The notes: generated from the sequence alone by a model not told the origin. A stretch of 64,000 nucleotides of DNA from Algoriphagus sp. TR-M9 (GCF_027594545.1 NZ_CP115160.1:2923001-2987000), one strand, 5' to 3'. Shown: positions 26,630 through 34,651, counted from the first letter of the stretch. Numbers and translations are program-made.

Positions 26630-28375
26630 TTATATCCTCGACTGATAAGTATATAACTGATAATACCTTCCTTCCAGCGCAATCAATTCCTCATGCCTGC
26701 CTCGCTCCACGATATGGCCTTTTTCCACCACCAATATCTGATCTGCCTGACGAATGGTACTCAATCTATGGGCGATCACAAAAGTCGTTCTGCCCTTCAT
26801 CAGCTCCTTCAAACTGGCCTGAATCAAGGTCTCTGATTCCGTATCCAAATTAGAAGTCGCCTCATCCAAAATCAAAATCCTAGGATCCGCCAAAATTGCT
26901 CTGGCAATCGCAATACGCTGCCTTTGTCCTCCTGATAGCTTCACTCCTCTCTCTCCGATCAAAGTATCCAGCCCATCTTCAAATCGATCCGTGAACTCCT
27001 GCACATGGGCTGCCACTACGGCATTTTGCAAATCCTCGGCACTGGCATTGGGTCTGGGGAAAAGTATATTCTCTTTTATCGTCCCTTCAAATAAGAAATC
27101 ATCCTGAAGAACTACACCCAATCTAGAGCGAAATGATTCTAAAGTAACCGTTTGCAGATCATTTCCATCTAAGGTGATTTTACCAGAATCAGGGTTTAAA
27201 AAAGTAGCTGCGAGTCCCGCTATGGTTGTTTTCCCTGAACCAGATGTTCCTACCAAAGCAGTTACCGAACCTGCCGGAGCATGGAAACTCACCCCTTTGA
27301 TTACATCCTTATTTTCCTCATAGGCAAAGGATACATCCTCAAATTTTATATCGCCTCTAAATTCCTTTAAAGCTAAATTTCGTGTGCGATCATCCGCCTC
27401 CAAGGGCGTATTCATAATTTCCTCTGTACGATCCAAACCTGCAAAAGCTTCGGTGAGCTGAGACCCAATGTTGGACATCTGTACGATCGGCGCAATCATA
27501 AAACCCAAGTAAAGCGTGAACGCAAGGAAATCACCAAAGGTCATATCGCCTTGCATGATCATGTAGCCGCCCATTCCCATGATACCGGCAGAAGCCAAAC
27601 CCAAAAGCAAGGCTCCTGCAGAGGTCACAAAGCTGGTAGCTGTCAAACTCGCTTTCACATTCTGAAACAACTCATCTACACCTTTAGCAAACGTATTGAT
27701 CTCCTGCTGTTCGGCATTGAAGCCTTTGATCACTCGGATTCCTCCCAGCGTTTCGGTCAGTCTTCCAGTTACCTGCGCATTGATTTTACCGCGTTCGCGG
27801 AAAATGGGACGAATGCGCCCAAAAGCCTTTAAGGAAACCAAGCCAAAGATCACTACCGGAAGCAGCACATAAAGTGTCATCATCGGACTGATACTGATCA
27901 ACAAAAAAAGTGAAATTACTGCCGTGAGGATCCCTCCTATCATTTGCGCGAAACCTGTTCCTACCAAATTCCGAACACCTTCCACATCGGTCATGATTCT
28001 GGAAACCAGCTCACCGGTTTTCGCATTGTCAAAGAATCGAATCGGAAGCTTGATGATATGCGCCTGCACCTGAGATCTGAGTTTGGAAATCAGGTTCTGG
28101 GCTTCCACACTTAGAATTTGCGTCAGCGCATAGGAAGTGGTGGACTGCACCACGATGGCGAGCACTACCCCTCCGATCAGCCACTTGAGCATGGTGAGAT
28201 CATTGGAAGGAATTACCTCATCGATGAGGATTTTACTGGCTCCGGGCAGTACCAAACTGGCCAGACGGGAGATGATAATTAAAAAGAGACCTAAAAACAA
28301 GTGCTTACGGCGGGGCCAGATAATCGTCTTGAAGACCTGCCCCATGGTCACTTTGCGTTCCGCTGTTCTTGCCAT
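26630..28375 (-). CDS. ABC exporter, fused permease-ATPase (MsbA/BmrA type)
   Basis: I choose the ATG at 28375 (MARTAERK), giving about 581 residues, the usual half-transporter length. An upstream ATG at 28498 would add 41 residues that do not look like family sequence. Six helices occupy about residues 25-330, followed by an ABC domain with Walker A GTSGSGKTT, signature LSGGQRQR, Walker B ILILDEATS and H-loop His in FVIAHRLST. Homodimers export lipids or drugs. The divergent promoter region shared with the recombinase gene holds a 17-bp palindrome at 28514. Substrate unknown. Confidence 0.88.
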   Translation of the reverse strand: MARTAERKVTMGQVFKTIIWPRRKHLFLGLFLIIISRLASLVLPGASKILIDEVIPSNDLTMLKWLIGGVVLAIVVQSTTSYALTQILSVEAQNLISKLRSQVQAHIIKLPIRFFDNAKTGELVSRIMTDVEGVRNLVGTGFAQMIGGILTAVISLFLLISISPMMTLYVLLPVVIFGLVSLKAFGRIRPIFRERGKINAQVTGRLTETLGGIRVIKGFNAEQQEINTFAKGVDELFQNVKASLTATSFVTSAGALLLGLASAGIMGMGGYMIMQGDMTFGDFLAFTLYLGFMIAPIVQMSNIGSQLTEAFAGLDRTEEIMNTPLEADDRTRNLALKEFRGDIKFEDVSFAYEENKDVIKGVSFHAPAGSVTALVGTSGSGKTTIAGLAATFLNPDSGKITLDGNDLQTVTLESFRSRLGVVLQDDFLFEGTIKENILFPRPNASAEDLQNAVVAAHVQEFTDRFEDGLDTLIGERGVKLSGGQRQRIAIARAILADPRILILDEATSNLDTESETLIQASLKELMKGRTTFVIAHRLSTIRQADQILVVEKGHIVERGRHEELIALEGRYYQLYTYQSRI

Positions 28376-28513
28376 GAAATAGTGTGTTTGATCAGGAAAA
28401 CCCAATTTGAACAATTCGGGTTCATAATCAGAACAAGAAAAAACGAGTTGCTTATTTTGATGTGAAACTGTAGTAAAACCCTCTTTCATAAGCTTCAATA
28501 ATTCTGAAACTAC

Positions 28514-28530
28514 TTTAGGTATTACCTAAA
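28514..28530. promoter_or_regulatory. 17-bp perfect palindrome, operator-like
   Basis: TTTAGGTA-T-TACCTAAA lies between the divergent ABC exporter and recombinase genes, 33 bp before the recombinase ATG. Its shape resembles DtxR/MntR-family operators (TTTAGGTnnACCTAAA). Which gene it controls, and by what regulator, is inference. Confidence 0.5.
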
Positions 28531-28562
28531 TATTCTTTTATATTACAGCCTATTTTTTCACC

Positions 28563-29669
28563 ATGAAAACAATTACTGTCACATCTGCCATTTGGAAAAA
28601 GAAAGGAGTGGTTTTACTCCAGTTTGGCTATGATCGAGCGCTAATAGAGCTAGTCAAAACCCTGTCCAAGGCAAAATGGAGTTCAGAAAAGAAAGCTTGG
28701 TTCATTCCTTACTCAGAAGACATTTTAGATCAACTTCTAACTCACTTCAAAGGGAAGGTCTGGCTAGATTATTCAGATTTTGACCAAATCAAACAGGAAC
28801 AAATACCTGCCACACTACCCGAACTAGCTAGCGATCTAGCGCAAGAAATCGGAAAGTTTGTAGCATGGATGCAAAACAAACGCTATGCAGAATCGACCAT
28901 AAAGACCTATAGCCAGAGCTTGAGCCTGTTCTTTCGATTTACAAATAATAAAAAGCCTGTAGAAATTATCACGGAAGATTTGGAGAACTTCCATCAAAAT
29001 TATATTCTTAGGAGAAAATACTCAGTTAGCTTTCAGTCCCAAGTCATCAATGCAGTGAAGTTGTATTTTTCTAACAAGCAAAAACGCAAGCTGGAACCTG
29101 AAGGGATCGAACGGCCGAAAAAGCCAAAACAGCTTCCCCATGTACTCAGCAAAGAAGAGGTGAAAGACATACTCTTAGCACACAAAAATATAAAGCACAG
29201 AACAATGCTCAGCCTCATCTATGCATGTGGATTAAGACGAAGTGAGTTGATAAACCTCAGGCTTGAAGATGTGGAATCGAAAAGGGGGCTGCTGCGGGTG
29301 AATGATGGAAAAGGAGCCAAAGACCGGATAGTTCCGATTAGTAAGAAAGTCATAGACATGCTCCGGGAATACTATAAATTAGAAATGCCCCTCACCTATT
29401 TGTTTGAAGGTGCAAAGGCAGGACATACATATTCCCCTAAGAGCTTGGAGAATGTACTTAATCAGGCTGTAAAAAAAGTTGGGATGAAGAAGAAACCCAC
29501 CCTACATTGGCTACGGCACTCCTATGCTACCCATTTACTAGAAAGTGGTACAGACCTGCGATATATTCAAGAATTACTAGGTCACAAGAGCAGTAAGACC
29601 ACAGAGATCTATACGCATGTTTCCACCAAGTCATTAGGACAAATCAAATCCCCTTTCGATGATTTATAG
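28563..29669 (+). CDS. tyrosine recombinase of an integron-like cassette array
   Basis: The 368-residue protein has an atypical N-terminal extension (about 1-80), a core-binding SAM-like domain (about 92-180) and a catalytic domain (about 190-355). Catalytic residues are present: Arg225 in CGLRRSEL, Lys250 in GKGAKDR, His315-xx-Arg318 in HWLRH, His341 in LGHKSS and nucleophile Tyr350 in EIYTHV. The C-terminus KSPFDDL recalls the SPLD-type end of integron integrases, but the insertion between patches II and III that defines IntI is absent; the spacing there is Xer-like. The gene lies upstream of, and co-directional with, six cassettes bounded by attC-like sites, starting 90 bp after its stop. 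Confidence 0.92.
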   Translation: MKTITVTSAIWKKKGVVLLQFGYDRALIELVKTLSKAKWSSEKKAWFIPYSEDILDQLLTHFKGKVWLDYSDFDQIKQEQIPATLPELASDLAQEIGKFVAWMQNKRYAESTIKTYSQSLSLFFRFTNNKKPVEIITEDLENFHQNYILRRKYSVSFQSQVINAVKLYFSNKQKRKLEPEGIERPKKPKQLPHVLSKEEVKDILLAHKNIKHRTMLSLIYACGLRRSELINLRLEDVESKRGLLRVNDGKGAKDRIVPISKKVIDMLREYYKLEMPLTYLFEGAKAGHTYSPKSLENVLNQAVKKVGMKKKPTLHWLRHSYATHLLESGTDLRYIQELLGHKSSKTTEIYTHVSTKSLGQIKSPFDDL

Positions 29670-29768
29670 AAAAATAAACGCCATAAACTATGGTAATTTG
29701 TGGCGCATAGCCACCCAAAATCAGTAGATAAACGCCACAAAATGGCGCAAATAAATAAGTTATAGGCA
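29670..29768 (+). other. attI-like segment between recombinase and first cassette
   Basis: It contains two direct repeats, ATAAACGCCATAAA (29674-29687) and ATAAACGCCACAAA (29728-29741), each followed by an inverted TGGCG element, and ends in GTTATAGGCA (29759-29768). The GTT core here is the left junction of cassette 1. The layout (recombinase-binding direct repeats, then a GTT crossover) is what an attI site should look like, though no similarity to known attI sequences is claimed. Confidence 0.6.
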
Positions 29769-29783
29769 ATTATTCAACAAACT

Positions 29784-30326
29784 ATGAGTGTAAAAAAAAG
29801 TGTTTTAGAAACTAAAACAGATAGAGAATTAGAAGAATATATTAAAGAAGGAAATAGGTTTGTTCCAGAAGCAAATATATTAGCATATGAAATTCTAAAA
29901 TCAAGAGGTAGAGAATTTACAGAATTAGAAACACAAAGAATAATGTTTTTGGTATCTGAAAAAAACAAAGTAAAAGAAATTATTATACATCCAAATCACA
30001 AAAAAGCAGCAAATGTAATTTATTTGTCAGCAGGATTAGGTTTTATTAATGTAATTCTTAGTCCTGAAACACTCAACAATAGTTTTGGAATTATTATTGC
30101 AATTTTCACGTTAGGAATAATTATTGGGATTGGTTATTTAGTGAGTAAAGGTAATGATTGGATAAAATATGTTTTATTAGTTTTAATGATATTTGGTTTA
30201 ATTGGTATACCATTTATAATTATGAACATTGTAAATAATCCAATTGTGGGAATTGTTAATATTATTCAAACAGCGTTACAGATTTATGCAATCGTTTTAC
30301 TTTTTAAAGTACCAAAAACAAATTAA
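29784..30326 (+). CDS. cassette 1: four-helix membrane protein, unknown function
   Basis: A 180-residue protein with a hydrophilic N-terminal part of about 65 residues, rich in charged residues and containing LEEYIKEGNRFVPEANILAYEILKSRG, given as one amphipathic region. Four hydrophobic helices follow at about 74-94, 100-122, 125-148 and 150-172, and no signal peptide precedes them. I do not recognise the family. The gene is very AT-rich compared with genes before 28 kb, as expected of a foreign cassette. It occupies the first cassette, the position nearest the recombinase. Confidence 0.75.
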   Translation: MSVKKSVLETKTDRELEEYIKEGNRFVPEANILAYEILKSRGREFTELETQRIMFLVSEKNKVKEIIIHPNHKKAANVIYLSAGLGFINVILSPETLNNSFGIIIAIFTLGIIIGIGYLVSKGNDWIKYVLLVLMIFGLIGIPFIIMNIVNNPIVGIVNIIQTALQIYAIVLLFKVPKTN

Positions 30327-30333
30327 TAATAAC

Positions 30334-30533
30334 TGCCTATAACAAGGGTTTGGCGCAATGGCGGGTTAAGGCTAAAAATTGAAGTTTCGGCTTTCTATTT
30401 CGCAAAAAGCCAATTATATTGACTTTTTTCTTAAATTTATTCAATTAATTGGCTTTTGCTTACCGTGTCGCTAAATTGAAACTTTTCGCTTCAATTTCCG
30501 CCACTGACGCCAAGCCCCGAAACGTTAGGCACA
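30334..30533 (+). other. attC-like site 1 (about 200 bp, giant hairpin)
   Basis: It starts with TGCCTATAAC (30334-30343), the exact reverse complement of GTTATAGGCA at the start of cassette 1, and ends with GTTAGGCACA (30524-30533), the start of cassette 2. Between them GGGTTTGGCGCAATGGCGG pairs with CCGCCACTGACGCCAAGCCC, then AAATTGAAG with CTTCAATTT, then AAAAGCCAATTA with TAATTGGCTTTT, giving one long imperfect hairpin. The crossover is expected between G30524 and T30525. Confidence 0.85.
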
Positions 30534-30540
30534 ATAAAAG

Positions 30541-31989
30541 ATGATACATAAGATAGTACATATAAAGAACCTAGGACGCTACAAGCAATTCGTTTCATCA
30601 AATGAAAACTGGGATGGTGTTCTAAGCAAAGTCAATGCAATTTATGCGGATAACGGTTCTGGTAAAACAACATTTACACAATTAATTAAATCCCTCAAAG
30701 GAGATTTCCAGCGTATCGTAAAAAGAAGGTCATTTGGTGTCAATGAAAAGATAGATGTACTGCTAATTGATGATAATCACAAGCAATTAAAATTCACAGG
30801 TAGTAAGTGGAACAAGACCATTAATGACATTGAAGTTTTTGATACTTATTACATCGATTCAAATGTCTACTTGATAACTCTAGGGAATTTAGATAAAAGA
30901 GGAACCTTTTTTGAAATTGTAGTCGGTGATAAAGGAGCTAAAATTGCTGATGAAATTATACGATTAAGGGGATTAAGAAAGAAAAAGAGCCAGCAAAGAC
31001 GCAATTATAAATACGCCATAAAAAAAACAGAAGACGAACAGAAGATTAAGGATTTAAACAGCAAAATTGAAAAATCCCAAAATGACTCTGCTGAAATAAC
31101 AAAAGAACTAAAGAAACTAGATAATAGTCTAGTAACGGTTGCTGAAAAATTTGGACGCACCTACCTTGATAAGATTAATGAATACTTAAAACTGTTTAAC
31201 CCTAATATTCAATTGACCAAACTGAATAAAAAAGGCAGTCGGTTTGTTTACTACATAAAAATTAAAGAATTCGATGTTAGATCTGACTCGGAATCCATTT
31301 CTTTAAGACATACTTTAAGCGAAGGAGATAAAAGCTCTCTTGCCCTTGCATTTTTTCTTGCCCGACTTAAAATTCAAGAAAATTTAGACAAGAAAACAAT
31401 AATCTTTGATGACCCTATTTCTAGCTTCGACAGTTCCAGGAGAAGTGTTACAATTAATCAACTTGTTTCATTGTCTAAACGATGCAAACAATTTATTCTA
31501 CTGAGTCACGACATCAATTTTGTTAAGGATTTTATTTCACGCTCTGAAAATTGTAAAAGCCTAAAAATTGTTTACAAGAATTCAACAAGTGCCATAATTC
31601 CTCACAATATTGAATTAGAAACAATGACAGGTATTTATAAGGACTTAACGGTCATGCACAATTTCTTGGAAAAGGGTGAAACATCAGAATTTGATAAAAG
31701 GGAAGTTGTAAGATGTATTAGACCTAGTGTTGAAGGGATGTTTAGACTAAAGTACTTTACGATTTTTAAATCAGATGACTGGCTTGGAGATATGTTAAAA
31801 TCAATTCGGGAATCAGAACAAAATGAACCGCTGAATAAACTTCAACCAATTTTAGATGATTTATCTGATATTAATGATTATTCAAAGTCTTACCATCACT
31901 CCAACCCAAACTACCTAGAAATTCCACTAAATAGTGAGGAACTTAGAAACTATGTTAATCGGACAATCGATTTAATTCAAAAAATATAA
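30541..31989 (+). CDS. cassette 2: AAA_13-type ATPase, candidate anti-phage protein
   Basis: The 482-residue ATPase has Walker A ADNGSGKTT at 36-44, a charged coiled-coil segment (about 145-200), an ABC-like signature LSEGDKSSLALAFFLARL, Walker B KTIIFDDPISSFD and a switch His in LLSHDINF. This is the SMC/Rad50-like ABC ATPase pattern of the AAA_13 group (RloC/PrrC-related). The C-terminal part (about 380-482) has CIRPSVEGMFRLKY and later SKSYHHSNPN, an Arg/His-bearing region like the effector ends of RloC-type proteins, which could be a nuclease, though this is weak. Compact size (482) suggests ATPase plus short effector. It is the only gene of its cassette. Confidence 0.8.
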   Translation: MIHKIVHIKNLGRYKQFVSSNENWDGVLSKVNAIYADNGSGKTTFTQLIKSLKGDFQRIVKRRSFGVNEKIDVLLIDDNHKQLKFTGSKWNKTINDIEVFDTYYIDSNVYLITLGNLDKRGTFFEIVVGDKGAKIADEIIRLRGLRKKKSQQRRNYKYAIKKTEDEQKIKDLNSKIEKSQNDSAEITKELKKLDNSLVTVAEKFGRTYLDKINEYLKLFNPNIQLTKLNKKGSRFVYYIKIKEFDVRSDSESISLRHTLSEGDKSSLALAFFLARLKIQENLDKKTIIFDDPISSFDSSRRSVTINQLVSLSKRCKQFILLSHDINFVKDFISRSENCKSLKIVYKNSTSAIIPHNIELETMTGIYKDLTVMHNFLEKGETSEFDKREVVRCIRPSVEGMFRLKYFTIFKSDDWLGDMLKSIRESEQNEPLNKLQPILDDLSDINDYSKSYHHSNPNYLEIPLNSEELRNYVNRTIDLIQKI

Positions 31990-31990
31990 C

Positions 31991-32127
31991 TGTGCCTAAC
32001 ATCGACTATAGCAAATGCGGGCTGACTGCTTAAAAATGAAGATATTACAACTAAATAACTTTACGGTAAGCTGACAAGAAAGCGGTTTCAAAAACCCGCA
32101 CTTGCCATAGCCAGGGCCGTTAGCTAC
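31991..32127 (+). other. attC-like site 2
   Basis: TGTGCCTAAC (31991-32000) is the exact reverse complement of GTTAGGCACA that opens cassette 2. The site ends at GTTAGCTAC (32119-32127), which opens cassette 3. The arms CTATAGCAAATGCGGG and CCCGCACTTGCCATAG pair at 14 of 16 positions. Crossover is expected after G32119. Confidence 0.85.
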
Positions 32128-32147
32128 AACCTAAAAAACGAAAAGGA

Positions 32148-33830
32148 ATGAACGTAAATTATCCAGACATACTTCAAGAGATTGAGTTTTACAACATTGA
32201 AGGTAGAACCGAAAGTGCCGCTTTCTTGATGTGGTACTTGGAAAAGTATTTTCGCCTCGACCAACAATTAGCAATTGACTCAGTTTGTGATAATAACGGT
32301 GATAAAGGGGTTGACGGAATCTACCTTAATGAAGGATTAGGTACAATAGATATTTTTCAGACCAAAATTGCCCAAAGTGATAAGAAAACTATTGGGGACA
32401 CTACACTAAAAGAATTTATAGGAACCCTAGACCAATTCGCAACAAAAGAAAAACTAGAAAATTTAATAAAAACGGCAGGAAAAGCACAAGTCGCCTCCTT
32501 AGTTAAAAGACTTGACCTGCCAGAAAAGTTGGACGCTTATAAAATCCGTGGAGTATTCGTTACAAATGTTGATTTATCAGCTGACGGTCAAGCTCTTTTA
32601 AATGAAATTGACAATGTTGAGTTTTTTGGTAAGACAATTTTGGAAGAACAATATATAAGTGACAAAAAAGAAATAAACCTACTAGCAGAAGCAAAATTTG
32701 ATGTTTCTGAAAATGAAACCACAAAATATTTCGCTGATTCAGATACTGTTACTTACATAGCACCTATAAAAGCGAAGGAATTAGTCCAATTAGATGGAAT
32801 AAATGACCAATCAATTTTCGATTACAATGTAAGGGGTGCATTAGGTAATACGAAGATTAACAAAGGTATCGTAAGAAGCATTAAAGACCCTTCACTACAT
32901 AAACAATTTCCATTATTCCATAATGGGATAACAATTGTGGCAGAAGACGTTGAGAAAGATGACGAATCCTTAACGATTAAAAAGTTCTACGTTGTAAATG
33001 GCTGTCAAAGTCTTACTTCTCTGTATCGTAATCAGTCTCACCTAACCGATGACTTAAAGGTTCTAACCAAAGTCATTAAGGTGCCAATAAATTCTTCTTT
33101 ATCATCAAAGATTACCGAGTATTCTAACAGCCAAAACGGAGTAAAACCAAGAGACTTTAAATCATACAATCAAATTCAAATAAGATCACAAAATGAAATA
33201 GCTGATAAGTTTGGGGAAGAATATTATTATGAAATAAAACGTGGTGACAAAACCCCTGATGGCCTAAAAGTAATATCAAATGAATTTATGGGAGTCTTTC
33301 TTATGTCCTTTGATTTGGAAGAACCGTGGAACACTCATAGAAAATACCAGGTCTTTGAAGATGCATATAATAAACTGTTTGCAAGACCTGAAGTCACAGC
33401 TTATCGGATAATTTTCATTCAAGTTCTAGATGAAGTCCTCACAGAAAAAATAAATGATATTGAGAATCAACTTATAGCTAGGTATGCTTTAACCAAATAT
33501 GCTTTGATGTATATAACTAAAGGCATATTGATGAATGATACAGTTGGTAATTCATTAATTCAATCGCCTAATGACTTTGTGAAGAACTCAGAAAGTAGAG
33601 AAAATTTAAGGCAAGCATTAAGGGTAATAATTGATGATATTATAATTGACCTAAATGCAGAAGTTGGTGATTTAGACGAAGACTTTGATTACAAATCAAG
33701 CTTACGAAATGACGACTGGGTCAAAAAACTAAATCGAAATATTGTAACGAACTACTTAAAACAAATTAAGCGAAATAGAATCCCAAGCTTTCAAGAAGAA
33801 TGGGAAAAGGCAGTAGCTAACAATGGCTAA
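32148..33830 (+). CDS. cassette 3: AIPR-family abortive-infection protein
   Basis: A 560-residue protein of the AIPR family (abortive infection phage resistance, PF10592). The central signature is FPLFHNGITIVAED followed after a short gap by FYVVNGCQSLTSLY (about residues 260-310), and an N-terminal restriction-endonuclease-like part contains DNNGDKGVDGIYL and IDIFQTKIAQ, reminiscent of a Mrr-like D-(E/Q)xK site. AIPR proteins give phage resistance in some systems, often as stand-alone or restriction-linked proteins. The first base-pairing box of its attC lies inside the last codons of this gene. Confidence in family is high. Confidence 0.88.
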   Translation: MNVNYPDILQEIEFYNIEGRTESAAFLMWYLEKYFRLDQQLAIDSVCDNNGDKGVDGIYLNEGLGTIDIFQTKIAQSDKKTIGDTTLKEFIGTLDQFATKEKLENLIKTAGKAQVASLVKRLDLPEKLDAYKIRGVFVTNVDLSADGQALLNEIDNVEFFGKTILEEQYISDKKEINLLAEAKFDVSENETTKYFADSDTVTYIAPIKAKELVQLDGINDQSIFDYNVRGALGNTKINKGIVRSIKDPSLHKQFPLFHNGITIVAEDVEKDDESLTIKKFYVVNGCQSLTSLYRNQSHLTDDLKVLTKVIKVPINSSLSSKITEYSNSQNGVKPRDFKSYNQIQIRSQNEIADKFGEEYYYEIKRGDKTPDGLKVISNEFMGVFLMSFDLEEPWNTHRKYQVFEDAYNKLFARPEVTAYRIIFIQVLDEVLTEKINDIENQLIARYALTKYALMYITKGILMNDTVGNSLIQSPNDFVKNSESRENLRQALRVIIDDIIIDLNAEVGDLDEDFDYKSSLRNDDWVKKLNRNIVTNYLKQIKRNRIPSFQEEWEKAVANNG

Positions 33831-33886
33831 AAAATCATAACTGCCCTGCGGGACAGCAACGCTTTTTAGCCGGAACGTTGGGTTTA
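33813..33886 (+). other. attC-like site 3, overlapping the end of the AIPR gene
   Basis: GTAGCTAAC (33813-33821) is the exact reverse complement of GTTAGCTAC that opens cassette 3; it lies within the AIPR coding end (stop at 33828-33830). GGCTAAAAA and TTTTTAGCC form the stem. The site ends with GTTGGGTTTA (33877-33886). At about 74 bp it is close to classical attC length. Confidence 0.85.
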
Positions 33887-33898
33887 ATTTAAGAACAT

Positions 33899-34591
33899 AT
33901 GGAAAAGACAAATTTATTCGATTCACCAATTAAGATATTAGGAGGCTCCATATTGCTAGTTGAAGGTATTCTAGCCATCGTGTTGGCAAAGGGAAATTTA
34001 GATGCTAGTCACAAATCATGGATTATCATAGGGATGCTGGTAGCTTTGTTTTTGACAATTGTTAGTGCTGTTTTGATGCATTGGATTGACAATAGGCAAT
34101 CACTTCCTTCAGTCACTAAAGACACTGAATACAAAACTTATGAGTATGATGTTTTTATTGCATTTCCTATTGCAGCTATAAAAAGCAAAGTAGAAAGGGC
34201 TGAGATTAACGAATTTGCTAATAATCTAGAAACAGAACTTAAAAAGATAGGCTATAAAAGAATCTTCAATGCCTCTTTACATTTTTCTAATAATCATGAG
34301 CACCAACCACCTAAAGTCGCAGCTAAAACTGATTTAGAAGCAATTGAAAAAAGTAGAAATTTTCTTTTAATATACCCTGTTAAGACTCCAACGAGTGCAC
34401 TAATTGAGTTGGGATTCGCAATGGGAGGTCAAAAAAATATAATTATGTGTTCAGTTGACATTCATACTTTACCTTTTTTGGCTAGAGGATTTAGTGAAGC
34501 TTTTCGCAATGTCAACTATTTAGAATATTCCGATAATGAGCATTTAATAAATATGCTTGTTGAGAATAATGAAGAATACTTTAAAAAGTAA
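33899..34591 (+). CDS. cassette 4: membrane-anchored TIR/nucleoside-deoxyribosyltransferase-like protein
   Basis: The 230-residue protein has two N-terminal helices (about 12-30 and 41-61) and a C-terminal Rossmann-like domain from about 80: EYDVFIAFPIAA, a loop with EAIEKSRNFLLIYP, then TPTSALIELGFAMG with Glu170 where nucleoside 2-deoxyribosyltransferases and TIR-type NADases carry their catalytic Glu. Two membrane segments plus such a domain is a plan seen in bacterial NADase-type immune effectors. The hit is by motif only and the family is not certain; an NAD- or nucleotide-cleaving role is inferred. Confidence 0.7.
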   Translation: MEKTNLFDSPIKILGGSILLVEGILAIVLAKGNLDASHKSWIIIGMLVALFLTIVSAVLMHWIDNRQSLPSVTKDTEYKTYEYDVFIAFPIAAIKSKVERAEINEFANNLETELKKIGYKRIFNASLHFSNNHEHQPPKVAAKTDLEAIEKSRNFLLIYPVKTPTSALIELGFAMGGQKNIIMCSVDIHTLPFLARGFSEAFRNVNYLEYSDNEHLINMLVENNEEYFKK

Positions 34592-34593
34592 AC

Positions 34594-34651
34594 TAAACCC
34601 AACAAAACCTAAACTGCATTAAAACGCAGCTTAGCCACAACGTTGTAGTGC
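34594..34651 (+). other. attC-like site 4 (58 bp)
   Basis: TAAACCCAAC (34594-34603) is the exact reverse complement of GTTGGGTTTA opening cassette 4. CTAAACTGC and GCAGCTTAG form the stem around an 8-base loop. The site ends in GTTGTAGTGC (34642-34651), which opens cassette 5. It is the shortest and most classical of the six. Confidence 0.88.

Noticed and set aside
28375..28498. Longer N-terminus for the ABC exporter
   Set aside because: The extra 41 residues do not look like exporter sequence, and a start at 28498 would lie only 15 bp from the palindromic operator.
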